64,000 nt of DNA. Source: Taylorella equigenitalis ATCC 35865. Lineage in GTDB: Bacteria > Pseudomonadota > Gammaproteobacteria > Burkholderiales > Burkholderiaceae_B. The notes beneath the pieces are model-generated. The model saw only the letters and a list, made by a program, of their open reading frames with translations. It was not told the DNA's origin and did no database searches. The position numbers were made by a program, and so were the translations under genes. Of the stretch, positions 18,516-30,147 are shown piece by piece (position 1 is the first letter of the stretch; every line of letters starts with the position of its first letter). Location of the stretch: assembly GCF_000276685.1 (NCBI RefSeq), contig NC_018108.1, forward strand, positions 434,001 through 498,000. The letters run 5' to 3'.

Positions 18516-20357
18516 TTACCTTTTTAGATATTTCAAAATATCTTTTTCAAAAAACTTGCCATATTCAAAGCTACCATATTCGTTTAAATGGTTGCCATCA
18601 AAAATAATAAGTTTTCCGTTATAAAGTGGAGCCTTTTCAAATAACTTACTTTTGCTTAAGTCGATTATGTGTATATTTGGGCTACCAATATTTTTTACTA
18701 ACTCAATAAGTTTTTTATTAGCTTCTTCATTATTATTATGAAACTTCGTTCTAGACTCTAATCTTAAGTTGAAAAATCTATCAACTCTTTCTGTATTGGA
18801 TTTAAAGAATGGTGTTTGAGTAAAAATAATAATTTTTTTATCTTTTGAGTGATCTCTTAGAAAATTATCAAGTGCTTTGTAAGTGGTGTCCTCAAGCTGA
18901 TAAGTCCATTTTCCTGCAATAATCAAAGTATCGATTCCATAGAAATTATTTGACTCGACTAAATTAATTTTATTTGTGCATTCTTCTCTAGAGTATTCAG
19001 GTATTTTTTCAACATTAAAGTTTTTGATTGGTAAGCAATTACTTGAAGTTAGAATTTTGAAAGACATTCCATTTCTTTTACCTAGAGAATCAAAAGCGAT
19101 ATTTAACTGAGCAGCATGTGAGTCACCGATTACTAATGCGATTGGTGGCTGAGACAGATCACCCTTTATGCAATCACCAACAATTCCAGCATGACATATC
19201 GTATCAGGATCGGCATATCTTCTAAGCTCAATCGGCAGTGGCTTAACCAGTGTGTTATTAAATTTCTTACCTAGAATACTTAGGATACCGATGAGCACAC
19301 TTAATAAAATTAAAAGGTAAATAAAAAGATATTTTTGTGATTTAAACTTTCTAAATGGCTGTTCAATAATATGGAAGGACAGTATGCTTAACCCGATAGA
19401 TAAACCGAAGTAAAGTTGAATAAGACCGCTAGTTAGTTCATAGTTAGAAGATATGTATCTGATAAAGGCTAAAACCGACCAGTGCCATAAATATAAAGAG
19501 TACGATATATCTCCTACATAACTTAAAGCTCTAACTGGAAGATTTTTACTTAATCCTATATTTGCCCAGATAATCAAACCTGTGCTCAAGCAGGGCACTA
19601 GCATCCATAAACCTGGAATTGAACTTTCTTTAATATAAAAGAATGACCAAATAACTACTGCCAACCCTGTAATAACAAGCACGATACGTAAACTTCGATT
19701 GAATTTACATGCGGATGCTAGAGCGATACCAACTCCAATTAAAAACTCAGGAATTCTTGAATACAAATAAAAATATCTATTTGTGGTTTGGTATTCAATA
19801 AAAACAACCAACCCTATAAAAAGCAAACTCAAAACCCATTTGCTACGATATATACCTGCGATAAGTAATACAGCTGGAAGTAGTAGGTAGAATTTCATTT
19901 CTACCGATAGTGACCATGTGTGAAGAAGTGGTAGTTCGGTAGATTGTGGAGCGAAGTAATCTCCAAAATTTTGAAAGAATACGTTGCTATTAAAGTACAA
20001 AGCTTTTTTCAAACTACGACGAAAAAAGCCGAAATCAGTTTCTGTAAAAACAATTAGTGCAGTAACTGAAACCACAAGTAGAACGAAGTAGTAGGCAGGC
20101 AATATCCTCTTAGCTCTACTCAACATAAAGTCTCTGAAGAGCCTTAATTTCTCCTTCCAACCTAGAGGTGAAGCTAGTTGAGTAGACTGAATACGATGTA
20201 ATAAACTTTGGGTGACTACAAAACCAGAGATTGTGAAAAATATATCAACCCCTAAAAATCCAGCGGGCAATAAATCCCGATCCATATGAAATAGCATAAC
20301 TGCTACAACGGCGATAGCCCTAAGAATTTGAATGTCGTAACGGATTTTCTTGGTCAT
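18516..20357 (-). CDS. OafA-type acyltransferase with C-terminal SGNH domain
   Basis: This 613-residue protein has an acyltransferase-3 membrane domain (~1-370, about 10 helices; opens RYDIQILRAIAVVAVMLFH, then GVDIFFTISGF) and a periplasmic SGNH domain with a block I GDSH and a late DGNH motif. Together these are the hallmarks of OafA/WecH O-antigen acetylases, which carry acetyl groups across the inner membrane and place them on glycans. It is the first gene of a two-gene reverse operon with the deacetylase, so acylation and deacylation functions are coupled. It is read divergently from the WbpM-like gene. Confidence 0.88.
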   Translation of the reverse strand: MTKKIRYDIQILRAIAVVAVMLFHMDRDLLPAGFLGVDIFFTISGFVVTQSLLHRIQSTQLASPLGWKEKLRLFRDFMLSRAKRILPAYYFVLLVVSVTALIVFTETDFGFFRRSLKKALYFNSNVFFQNFGDYFAPQSTELPLLHTWSLSVEMKFYLLLPAVLLIAGIYRSKWVLSLLFIGLVVFIEYQTTNRYFYLYSRIPEFLIGVGIALASACKFNRSLRIVLVITGLAVVIWSFFYIKESSIPGLWMLVPCLSTGLIIWANIGLSKNLPVRALSYVGDISYSLYLWHWSVLAFIRYISSNYELTSGLIQLYFGLSIGLSILSFHIIEQPFRKFKSQKYLFIYLLILLSVLIGILSILGKKFNNTLVKPLPIELRRYADPDTICHAGIVGDCIKGDLSQPPIALVIGDSHAAQLNIAFDSLGKRNGMSFKILTSSNCLPIKNFNVEKIPEYSREECTNKINLVESNNFYGIDTLIIAGKWTYQLEDTTYKALDNFLRDHSKDKKIIIFTQTPFFKSNTERVDRFFNLRLESRTKFHNNNEEANKKLIELVKNIGSPNIHIIDLSKSKLFEKAPLYNGKLIIFDGNHLNEYGSFEYGKFFEKDILKYLKR

Positions 20358-20448
20358 TTTTTGAGGTTAAATTTAAACGTATAATTATAAATTTATCTTT
20401 AGTAAAATCGTAATATTTGTTATTTATTGCATTTAATCAAGAATCCTT
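20358..20448. promoter_or_regulatory. Divergent promoter gap between acyltransferase and dehydratase genes
   Basis: This 91-base, very AT-rich gap must serve transcription in both directions. A perfect palindrome TATAATTATA at 20380-20389 reads as a -10-like hexamer on both strands. No good -35 element lies at standard spacing on either side, so the exact promoters are uncertain. Confidence 0.35.
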
Positions 20449-22293
20449 ATGGGTCTAAATTTAAGATTACGTTCGTTAGTAATTACAAGTTTCGATATGT
20501 TCGCAGTTGTTGTAGCTTGGGTTATGGCATATGCTCTGCGTTTTAACTTTGATTATCGAATGATTGAATTGTATGATCCATTTTCATATCTTTTAGTTCT
20601 ACTTTTAGTCGTTCATTTCTTTGCTTGTAGGTTTTTGAGGTTGCATAGAGGAATATGGGTATTTGCTACCTTACGCGATATATACAGGACTATTCAAGTT
20701 GCGGGTATTTCACTTCTTACCCTTCTTTTATACAGGGCACTTGTTTATCACGAATCTTCCTTAATACCTAGATCAATTTATATTCTGTACCCGCTGTTAT
20801 TGGTTTGTATTATGGGAGGTGCTAGATTTTTATGGAGAGCTGTAAACGATCGCAGAAACTTTTTTGCCCCTCAAAGCAATGCAAAGCCAGTAATTATTTT
20901 GGGAGCTGGAGATGCTGGTTTGCTTTTGATGCGAGAGCTTGATCGCTCTAATCAATGGAAGGTAGTTGCTTTTCTTGATGATGATCCTAGAAAACATGGT
21001 CTTGAAGTTAACGGAAGAAGAGTTATTGGTAATACCTCAGAACTTGCTAAGCCATTGAGAGATTACGGAGTAAAACATGTCATCATTGCTATGCCTTATG
21101 CGGCAAGGGAGGTTTTGCATAAAGTAACTACTATTGCATTAGCAGAAGGTGCTGGCATATACACAGTGCCGAATTTAGAGGATTTAATGAGTGGGCGCGT
21201 ATCCATAAATGCAATGCGTCCTGTAAATATTGAGGATTTGCTAGGACGTGATACTGTTCAATTGGATACAAATAATATCTCTGAATTAATACAGAATAAA
21301 ACTATATTGGTAACTGGTGCTGGAGGATCTATAGGGAGTGAACTTTGCCGTCAAATTTTTAAATATAATCCGAAAAGCATAGTACTTGTTGAAATTTCTG
21401 AATTCGCTTTATATGAAATCCATCAATGGTTTTCATCTAAGAACACAGCCGTAAGAGTAATCCCTCTCACTGCCGACGTCAAAAATACATCACGCATGAG
21501 AGAAATTATTAGTAATTACAAGCCAGACATAATATTTCACGCAGCTGCATATAAACATGTGCCTTTAATGGAAGTTTATAACGCATGGGAAGCGGTTCGT
21601 AATAATAGTTTTGGTACATATAATGTCGCTAAAATTGCAGTTGAAAATGGTGTTAAAAATTTCATTCTGATATCCACCGATAAAGCTGTAAATCCTACAA
21701 ATGTGATGGGTGCTTCAAAACGCCTTGCCGAGATGCTGCTTGAGCGTATGCAGACATTTCACGGTGATACTACTACTTTTAATATGGTTCGTTTTGGCAA
21801 TGTCCTTGGATCCACTGGAAGTGTTATTCCAAAATTTAAATCTCAAATAGAGAAGGGCGGACCTGTAACTGTAACCCATCCTGAAATTACTCGTTACTTT
21901 ATGTCTATTCCTGAAGCGGCACAGCTTGTTATTCAGGCTGCATCAATGGGTAGAGGCGGTGAAATATTTGTACTTGATATGGGCGAACCAGTTAAGATTG
22001 TGGATTTAGCTAAAAATATGATTAAGTTGTCGGGTTATTCAGAGGATGAAATTTCAATTGAGTTTACTGGATTGAGACCTGGCGAAAAATTATATGAAGA
22101 ACTTATGGCTGATGAGGAAAATACATCATCCACAACGCACGGAAAATTACGCATTGCCCGCCCTGCACCTACTAAAGAGGGTTTAATTAAGGCTTTTGAA
22201 CAATGGGTGTCAGAAAGTGATGTGAGAACTGATGCGGAAGTTCGTACACAATTACAAGTTTGGATACCTGAGTATAAGCCAGCTAATAATTAA
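20449..22293 (+). CDS. WbpM/CapD-like UDP-N-acetylglucosamine 4,6-dehydratase, membrane-bound
   Basis: This 614-residue protein starts with four membrane helices (~10-130), followed by a vestigial nucleotide-binding fold (ILGAGDAGLLLMREL) and a catalytic SDR domain with VTGAGGSIGSEL. The active site reads NVMGASK, so the usual SDR tyrosine is a methionine, as is known in WbpM-type dehydratases. The enzyme makes UDP-4-keto-6-deoxy sugar at the start of pathways to QuiNAc, FucNAc or bacillosamine. Bordetella wlbL and Pseudomonas wbpM are the closest role models. It likely supplies the aminotransferase at 13725-14888 or an LPS core sugar. Confidence 0.9.
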   Translation: MGLNLRLRSLVITSFDMFAVVVAWVMAYALRFNFDYRMIELYDPFSYLLVLLLVVHFFACRFLRLHRGIWVFATLRDIYRTIQVAGISLLTLLLYRALVYHESSLIPRSIYILYPLLLVCIMGGARFLWRAVNDRRNFFAPQSNAKPVIILGAGDAGLLLMRELDRSNQWKVVAFLDDDPRKHGLEVNGRRVIGNTSELAKPLRDYGVKHVIIAMPYAAREVLHKVTTIALAEGAGIYTVPNLEDLMSGRVSINAMRPVNIEDLLGRDTVQLDTNNISELIQNKTILVTGAGGSIGSELCRQIFKYNPKSIVLVEISEFALYEIHQWFSSKNTAVRVIPLTADVKNTSRMREIISNYKPDIIFHAAAYKHVPLMEVYNAWEAVRNNSFGTYNVAKIAVENGVKNFILISTDKAVNPTNVMGASKRLAEMLLERMQTFHGDTTTFNMVRFGNVLGSTGSVIPKFKSQIEKGGPVTVTHPEITRYFMSIPEAAQLVIQAASMGRGGEIFVLDMGEPVKIVDLAKNMIKLSGYSEDEISIEFTGLRPGEKLYEELMADEENTSSTTHGKLRIARPAPTKEGLIKAFEQWVSESDVRTDAEVRTQLQVWIPEYKPANN

Positions 22294-22363
22294 GGTCGTC
22301 CAAATAGAACGACCCCAACAACTAGATAATGATGCCACCCATGCGACCGTCCAAATAGAACGG
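22294..22363. repeat. Two copies of a 15-base repeat with hairpin potential
   Basis: The 15-mer CGTCCAAATAGAACG occurs at 22297-22311 and again at 22348-22362, between two convergent genes. The first copy is extended into a perfect hairpin (GGTCGT/ACGACC, 22294-22314) and the second into a shorter one (CCGT/ACGG, 22347-22363). Read on the reverse strand the first hairpin is followed by TTAATTATT, so it might help end icd transcription, but no strict T-run exists on either strand. Confidence 0.6.
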
Positions 22364-22383
22364 CCATATCTTAATCTAAAGAC

Positions 22384-24627
<2,244 letters not shown>

Positions 24628-24714
24628 TTACACCCCGTAAATTAAGATTCGTTGCTAATTATGGTTCGTAGCTATCATAAAGCCTCAAGCAAACTCCCAT
24701 ATAAATGCCCATAA

Positions 24715-24756
24715 AAAAAGTCTCAAATCCAGAATGGTCCAGATCCGAGACTTTTT
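24715..24756 (-). terminator. Rho-independent terminator of the SWIB gene
   Basis: A stem AAAAAGTCTC (24715-24724) pairs with GAGACTTTTT (24747-24756). On the reverse strand the hairpin ends in a run of seven T, 13 bases beyond the SWIB stop. The symmetrical A and T tracts would allow weak function on the forward strand too. Confidence 0.85.
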
Positions 24757-24768
24757 GGAGCAAATCAA

Positions 24769-25062
24769 TTATTTCAAATGAGCACTGATTAGTTTAGTCA
24801 TCTCAAACATGTTAACTTGATCTTTACCGAAGATTGGGCGAAGTTTGTCGTCTGCATTAATGTTACGGCGATTGTTCGCATCTTGAAGATCTTTAGATTT
24901 GATGTACTCCCAAACTTTTTTAGTAACTTCAGTACGTGGCAATGGTTTATCGCCCACAACCGCAGCAAGCTCTTTGCTTGGTGTTAATGGTTTCATAAAT
25001 GCAGAGTTTACTTTTTTAGGAGCTGATTTTTCAGAAGATTTTGCTTTAGTTTTAGTGGTCAT
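24769..25062 (-). CDS. SWIB/MDM2 domain protein
   Basis: This 97-residue protein has a basic, lysine-rich N-terminal tail (~25 residues) and a C-terminal SWIB domain: FMKPLTPSKELAAVVG, PRTEVTKKVWEYIKSKDLQD, then DDKLRPIFGKDQVNMFEMTKLISAHL. SWIB domains are best known from eukaryotic chromatin remodelling, but stand-alone versions occur in Chlamydia and many betaproteobacteria, where their role is not established. The basic tail suggests DNA binding. It is a monocistronic unit with its own terminator and is divergent from pyrC. Confidence 0.9.
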   Translation of the reverse strand: MTTKTKAKSSEKSAPKKVNSAFMKPLTPSKELAAVVGDKPLPRTEVTKKVWEYIKSKDLQDANNRRNINADDKLRPIFGKDQVNMFEMTKLISAHLK

Positions 25063-25127
25063 TTTGAATTCCCTACTTAAAATAGTGTTTAGATTAAAAA
25101 TAATTCTATATTGAGTTTATATTAAAA

Positions 25128-26189
25128 ATGCAGGAAATCGCAAAAACATTAAAAATTATTCGTCCAGATGACTGGCATCTACATCTGCGTGATGGTGAAT
25201 TGTTAAGAGCTGTATTGCCCCATACTTCCCGTCAATTCGCCCGTGCCATCGTGATGCCAAACCTTCAGCCACCTATTACAACAGTTGCTTTGGCTCATGA
25301 CTACAAGCAAAGGATTTTGAGGGTTGATGAAACATTTCGTCCACTTATGACCATTTATCTGACTGATAATACCCCTGTATCTGAAGTGATTGCTGCAAAA
25401 GAATCTGGAGACGTATATGCATTTAAACTTTATCCTGCAGGTGCGACGACTAATTCTGATGCAGGTGTTACTGATTTACTTGCAAATTGCAAGCACGTGC
25501 TTGAGAAAATGCAGGAATTGGGTTTGCCACTGCTTGTACATGGTGAAGTGACTGATCCAGATGTTGATATCTTTGATAGGGAAGCGATTTTTATCGATAG
25601 AAAGTTGATACCGTTACGAAAAGCATTTCCAGCATTAAAAATTGTGTTTGAACATATCACTACCTGCGAAGGTGCCCAGTACGTGCGGGATTCCGAAGAT
25701 GGGATAGCTGCTACTATTACACCGCAGCATCTTTTATATAATCGCAATTCAATTTTTGTGGGTGGGGTGCGGCCGCACTATTATTGCCTTCCGATTTTGA
25801 AACGTGAGAAACATCGCATGGCCCTTATGGAAGCTGCTACGAGTGGCAATGCACGCTTTTTCCTCGGTACTGATTCCGCTCCACATTATAAAGATCGTAA
25901 GGAGTCGTCATGTGGATGTGCGGGTTGTTATAGTGCATATCATGCCATGGAGTTGTATGCAACTGCGTTTGAAAGTGCGAATGCATTGGATATGTTAGAG
26001 GGATTTGCAAGTATACACGGACCTAGTTTTTATGGATTACCCGTTAATTCGGATTATATTGAGCTTGAAAAGGTCATAAATACTGATTATGCTCAGACTA
26101 TACCTCAAGTGATTGAAGTTGAAAAACAAAAGATTGTTCCATTGGGGGCGGGTGAAACTTTACTTTGGAGGGTGGCACATAATGCGTAG
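25128..26189 (+). CDS. pyrC: Dihydroorotase
   Basis: At 353 residues this is a standard class II dihydroorotase that closes carbamoyl-aspartate to dihydroorotate in pyrimidine synthesis. The N-terminal metal site DDWHLHLRDG (H17, H19), the carbamylated lysine in FKLYPAGATTNSD, LVHGEV, FEHIT and the late GTDSAPH are all present. The 65-base divergent gap with the SWIB gene must contain the promoter, but I see no clear hexamer pair. Its last 8 bases overlap the following O-methyltransferase gene. Confidence 0.97.
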   Translation: MQEIAKTLKIIRPDDWHLHLRDGELLRAVLPHTSRQFARAIVMPNLQPPITTVALAHDYKQRILRVDETFRPLMTIYLTDNTPVSEVIAAKESGDVYAFKLYPAGATTNSDAGVTDLLANCKHVLEKMQELGLPLLVHGEVTDPDVDIFDREAIFIDRKLIPLRKAFPALKIVFEHITTCEGAQYVRDSEDGIAATITPQHLLYNRNSIFVGGVRPHYYCLPILKREKHRMALMEAATSGNARFFLGTDSAPHYKDRKESSCGCAGCYSAYHAMELYATAFESANALDMLEGFASIHGPSFYGLPVNSDYIELEKVINTDYAQTIPQVIEVEKQKIVPLGAGETLLWRVAHNA

Positions 26190-26868
26190 TCGTATTATGG
26201 AATCAGAGCTCCCCGATCAAGTTGATGAGCTTATATTTGAGAAATTGCATGGCGAAACTGATGATTTGAAGATGAGTGCAATACTTGATTTTCATAAGTC
26301 ACTTGGTTTGCCAGGTATAAATGTTCCTCCTAACCACGGTAAGTTTTTGAACTTTTTGATTCGTATTTCTGGTGCACGTAGGGTGCTTGAAATTGGAACA
26401 TTGGCTGGATATAGCACAGTTTGGATGGCGTTAGCATTGCCAACCAAAGGGCAAATTGTGACACTTGATTTTGATCCTAATTTTATAGAGATAGCACATC
26501 AAACCTTTGAAATGGCAGGTGTGACTGATAAGGTGCGTTTAATTGAAGGTCGGGCAATGGATTCACTTAAGAACATGAAAAGTGGTGAAGTTGAACCTTT
26601 TGATTTTGTATTTATCGATGCGGATAAGGAACATAATGCAGATTATCTTGAGTTGTGTATGCCTTTGCTACGTAAGGGGGCGATAGTAGTGGCAGATAAT
26701 ATGGTGCGTGACGGAAAGGTAGTCAACGGCACGGATAATGCTCCTAATATTCGTGGTATAAGAAGGTTTATTCAAATGCTTCACGATGACTCACGATTAG
26801 ATTCAACTTTGCTACAAACCATTGGGCAAAAAGGGTGGGATGGCTTTGCGATTACCCTAGTTAAATAG
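26182..26868 (+). CDS. O-methyltransferase, family 3 (caffeoyl-CoA O-methyltransferase-like)
   Basis: I place the start at ATG 26182 because GGAGG (26167-26171) sits ten bases upstream; the frame is open further back but only through pyrC. The 228-residue product has SAM motif I LEIGTLAGYST, motif FIDADKEH for divalent metal binding, and VVADNMVRDGKV. This family methylates hydroxyls of small aromatic or unknown substrates in bacteria. It overlaps the pyrC end by 8 bases, so the two are translationally coupled. Confidence 0.9.
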   Translation: MRSRIMESELPDQVDELIFEKLHGETDDLKMSAILDFHKSLGLPGINVPPNHGKFLNFLIRISGARRVLEIGTLAGYSTVWMALALPTKGQIVTLDFDPNFIEIAHQTFEMAGVTDKVRLIEGRAMDSLKNMKSGEVEPFDFVFIDADKEHNADYLELCMPLLRKGAIVVADNMVRDGKVVNGTDNAPNIRGIRRFIQMLHDDSRLDSTLLQTIGQKGWDGFAITLVK

Positions 26869-26898
26869 CTATAATATAGGGCTATTCAGGAGTTTTTT

Positions 26899-28425
26899 AT
26901 GTCCACAATCATCAAAGAAGCGGATCTTATACAGTCGATTGAAGATGCAATTCAATTTATAAGCTACTATCACCCACAGGATTATCTGCAGCATCTTGCA
27001 CGTGCGTATGAGCGCGAAGAAAGTCCAGCTGCAAAAGATGCTATTGCCCAGATTCTTACTAATTCACGTATGTGTGCTGAAGGGCATAGACCGATATGTC
27101 AGGATACGGGAATCGTGAACGTATTTATGAAAGTTGGGATGGATGTGCGTTTTGAGCTTAAGGGTACATTGCAAGAGGCTTGCGATGAGGGTGTACGACG
27201 TGGCTATCTAAACCCAGAAAATAAATTGCGTTTATCGGTTTTGGATGATCCGATTTTTGAGCGTAAAAATACTAAGGATAATACTCCCTGTATATTGCAC
27301 GTAGAGCTAGTACCAGGTTCTACTGTGGATGTGCAAGTTGCTGCTAAGGGTGGTGGCTCTGAAAATAAATCTAAGTTTGCCATGTTAAATCCTAGTGATG
27401 ATATTGTGGATTGGGTTTTACGCACTGTTCCTACCATGGGTGCAGGTTGGTGTCCTCCTGGGATGTTGGGTATTGGAGTTGGTGGCACAGCAGAGAGGGC
27501 TATGCTTATGGCTAAGCAGGCTCTTATGGAAGATATCGATATGTACGAACTTCTCGCTCGAGGTCCGCAAAATAAACTTGAAGAACTTCGCATTGAGTTA
27601 TACGAAAAGGTTAATGCTCTCGGTATCGGTGCTCAAGGATTAGGGGGCTTGACCACAGTTCTTGATATAAAAATCAGGACATTTCCAACCCATGCTGCTT
27701 CTAAGCCTATTGCCATGATACCTAATTGTGCAGCGACTAGGCACGTTCATTTTGTATTGGATGGTTCAGGGGTGGCAGAGTTGCCAGTACCATCGTTAGA
27801 TTTATGGCCAGATGTAGAGTGGGCTCCTGACTATAACAAATCTAAGCAAGTGAATTTAGATGAGTTAACTCGTGAGGAGATTGCTAGCTGGAAGCCTGGT
27901 CAGACATTGCTTCTTTCAGGTAAGATGCTCACTGGACGCGATGCCGCACATAAGCGAATTCAGGATATGCTAGCAAAAGGCGAGACATTGCCAGTTAACT
28001 TTGAGGGCAGAGTAATTTATTACGTTGGTCCTGTAGATCCTGTACGAGATGAGGCGGTCGGTCCTGCGGGTCCTACGACTTCCACACGTATGGATAAATT
28101 TACCGAAACCATGCTTAGCAAAACAGGTTTGCTTGCGATGATCGGAAAAGCAGAACGTGGTCCTGTAGCTATTGAAAGTATTAAAAATCACAAATCTGCT
28201 TATTTAATTGCTGTCGGAGGGGCTGCTTATCTTGTATCTAAAGCGGTCAGAAGTGCTAGGGTTGTTGGTTTTGAAGATCTTGGCATGGAGGCTATATATG
28301 AATTTGAAGTTAAGGATATGCCAGTAACCGTCGCAGTTGATTCTAATGGTGACTCAGTTCATACTTCAGGACCTAAGATGTGGGCTCTTAATATAGAAAA
28401 GATTGCTAAAGGTCAAAATAAGTAG
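26899..28425 (+). CDS. fumA: Fumarate hydratase class I, iron-sulfur
   Basis: This 508-residue single-chain enzyme has the N-terminal hydratase alpha region with cluster-ligand motif RMCAEGHRPICQDTG, a GGGSENKSKFAML segment, NCAATRH, and a beta region with LLLSGKMLTGRDAAHKR and GPTTSTRMD. It holds a [4Fe-4S] cluster and hydrates fumarate to malate in the TCA cycle. A short 30-base gap follows the O-methyltransferase, so both may share a transcript. A strong terminator lies downstream. Confidence 0.96.
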   Translation: MSTIIKEADLIQSIEDAIQFISYYHPQDYLQHLARAYEREESPAAKDAIAQILTNSRMCAEGHRPICQDTGIVNVFMKVGMDVRFELKGTLQEACDEGVRRGYLNPENKLRLSVLDDPIFERKNTKDNTPCILHVELVPGSTVDVQVAAKGGGSENKSKFAMLNPSDDIVDWVLRTVPTMGAGWCPPGMLGIGVGGTAERAMLMAKQALMEDIDMYELLARGPQNKLEELRIELYEKVNALGIGAQGLGGLTTVLDIKIRTFPTHAASKPIAMIPNCAATRHVHFVLDGSGVAELPVPSLDLWPDVEWAPDYNKSKQVNLDELTREEIASWKPGQTLLLSGKMLTGRDAAHKRIQDMLAKGETLPVNFEGRVIYYVGPVDPVRDEAVGPAGPTTSTRMDKFTETMLSKTGLLAMIGKAERGPVAIESIKNHKSAYLIAVGGAAYLVSKAVRSARVVGFEDLGMEAIYEFEVKDMPVTVAVDSNGDSVHTSGPKMWALNIEKIAKGQNK

Positions 28426-28477
28426 TCTTAATTAAGGGTTTTTCATAGTTACACTTGTAACCTCTTTATTTAAAATT

Positions 28478-28513
28478 AAAACACTAAGCCACATAGACTT
28501 AGTGTTTTTTTAT
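28478..28513 (+). terminator. Rho-independent terminator after fumarase
   Basis: AACACTAAG pairs perfectly with CTTAGTGTT around a nine-base loop (28489-28497) and is followed by a T-run. Just before it, GTTAC/GTAAC (28448-28461) forms a small palindrome that could be an operator, although no promoter hexamers fit it well. The dppA1 start codon follows only 16 bases after the T-run, so dppA1 may depend on read-through or a promoter inside this gap. Confidence 0.85.
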
Positions 28514-28528
28514 TTAATGAGGTGCCAT

Positions 28529-30127
28529 ATGAAAAATTTTAGTAAGTCGTTTTTAGTTTGTGTCTTAGCGATGAGTTCCTTTGGTGCCCATTCTGCAGGA
28601 AAAACACTAATTTATTGCTCTGAGGGTAGTCCTGCAGGGTTTGATGGAGCACAGTACTCGGCTGGTACTGATTTCGATGCTTCCTCTAATAATGTTTTTA
28701 ATGGTCTGCTTATGTTTCCACGAGGTGAGACTAAGGCTGTCCCAGCTTTAGCTGAAAGTTATGAAGTTTCTGAAGATGGGCTGATTTACACCTTTAAATT
28801 GCGTAAAGGAGTTAAGTGGCATACGACTAGCTACTTTACGCCTACACGTGAATTTAATGCAGATGATGTTGTATTCACTTTTGACCGATTAAGTAATAAA
28901 GAAAACCCATTTAACAAAGCCTATAAAGTAGATTTTCCATACTATACAGATATGGCTTTAGATAAAATCATCAAATCCGTAGAAAAAGTAGATGATTACA
29001 CAATTAAATTAACCGTTAATAGGCCTGATGCTACATTGATCCAAACTTTGGCTATGCCTATAGTTGCAATTTATTCTAAAGAATACGCAGATAAGCTATT
29101 AGCTGACGGAAAAGCAGAGATGATTAACCAAGCTCCAGTTGGGACTGGTCCATTTGTTTTCCAGAGATACCAAAAAGACTCTCAAATTCGTTATAAAGCT
29201 AATAAAGAGTATTGGAATAAGGACGATATGCCGTTAGTGGATAATTTAATATTTTCTATTACAAAGGATCCTTCTGTAAGAGCTCAGAAACTTTATGCAG
29301 GTGAGTGCCAAATCATTGCCCAACCACTTCCAGCAGACGTCGATAAAATGAAAGCCGATTCTAATCTAAAAGTTCTATCTCAACCTGGATTTAATGTGGG
29401 ATATTTAGCTTATAACTCAGAGAAAAAGCCTCTTAATGATGTAAGAGTGCGTAAGGCTTTGGATATGTCCATTAATAAGGAAGAAATACTTAAATCCGTT
29501 TTCCAAGGTCAGGGTGAGTTAGTTTCAAATTTAATGCCAGTTTCTCAATGGAGTTATAACGAAAAAATTAAAAACCGTCCATATGATGTGGAGGGAGCAA
29601 AAAAACTTTTAGCAGAAGCTGGTTATCCAAATGGATTTGAAATTGAGCTTTGGACATTGCCAGTATCACGCCCTTATAACCCAAATGGTCGTTTGATGGG
29701 TGAGCTTATACAATCAGATTGGTCTAAAATCGGGGTTAAGGTTTCACTTAAAACTTATGAGTGGGGTGAGTACTTAAAACGAGCTCAAGAAGGGGATCAC
29801 CAAATCGTTATGTCAGGATGGACAGGGGATAATGGAGACCCTGATAACTGGCTAGGAAATCTATCATCATGTAGTGCCATAGGTGGAAGTAACTATTCCC
29901 GTCTATGTATCAAAGAGTACCAGACTCTTTTAGATGAAGCACGATCAGAGACTGATGTTGCTAAACGTACCGAGCTTTATAAAAAAGCTCAAGAGTTATT
30001 CTTTGAAAACGTCATAACAACTAATATAGCTACTTCAGTTATTAATGCACCTATGCGTAAAAATGTTGAAGGTTTCAAAATCAGCCCATTCGGTTCAACT
30101 CAATTTACCGGCGTGAGCTTAAAATAA
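28529..30127 (+). CDS. dppA: Dipeptide ABC transporter periplasmic binding protein, first copy
   Basis: The start is ATG 28529, with GAGG seven bases upstream and a clean signal peptide (MKNFSKSFLVCVLAMSSFGAHSA); the frame open upstream of it runs through the terminator. The 532-residue mature protein is a family 5 solute-binding protein: LIYCSEGSPAGFDGAQYSAG, GVKWHTTSYFTPTREFNADDV, GWTGDNGDPDNWLGNL. It delivers di- or oligopeptides (and in some species haem) to the DppBCDF permease. It is closely related to the next gene and twenty bases upstream of it. Confidence 0.93.
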   Translation: MKNFSKSFLVCVLAMSSFGAHSAGKTLIYCSEGSPAGFDGAQYSAGTDFDASSNNVFNGLLMFPRGETKAVPALAESYEVSEDGLIYTFKLRKGVKWHTTSYFTPTREFNADDVVFTFDRLSNKENPFNKAYKVDFPYYTDMALDKIIKSVEKVDDYTIKLTVNRPDATLIQTLAMPIVAIYSKEYADKLLADGKAEMINQAPVGTGPFVFQRYQKDSQIRYKANKEYWNKDDMPLVDNLIFSITKDPSVRAQKLYAGECQIIAQPLPADVDKMKADSNLKVLSQPGFNVGYLAYNSEKKPLNDVRVRKALDMSINKEEILKSVFQGQGELVSNLMPVSQWSYNEKIKNRPYDVEGAKKLLAEAGYPNGFEIELWTLPVSRPYNPNGRLMGELIQSDWSKIGVKVSLKTYEWGEYLKRAQEGDHQIVMSGWTGDNGDPDNWLGNLSSCSAIGGSNYSRLCIKEYQTLLDEARSETDVAKRTELYKKAQELFFENVITTNIATSVINAPMRKNVEGFKISPFGSTQFTGVSLK

Positions 30128-30147
30128 TTTTTTAATGGAGTTTACAA

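Noticed and set aside
26113-26181. Upstream start for the O-methyltransferase
   Set aside because: It has no ribosome site and lies within pyrC; ATG 26182 has GGAGG at good distance.
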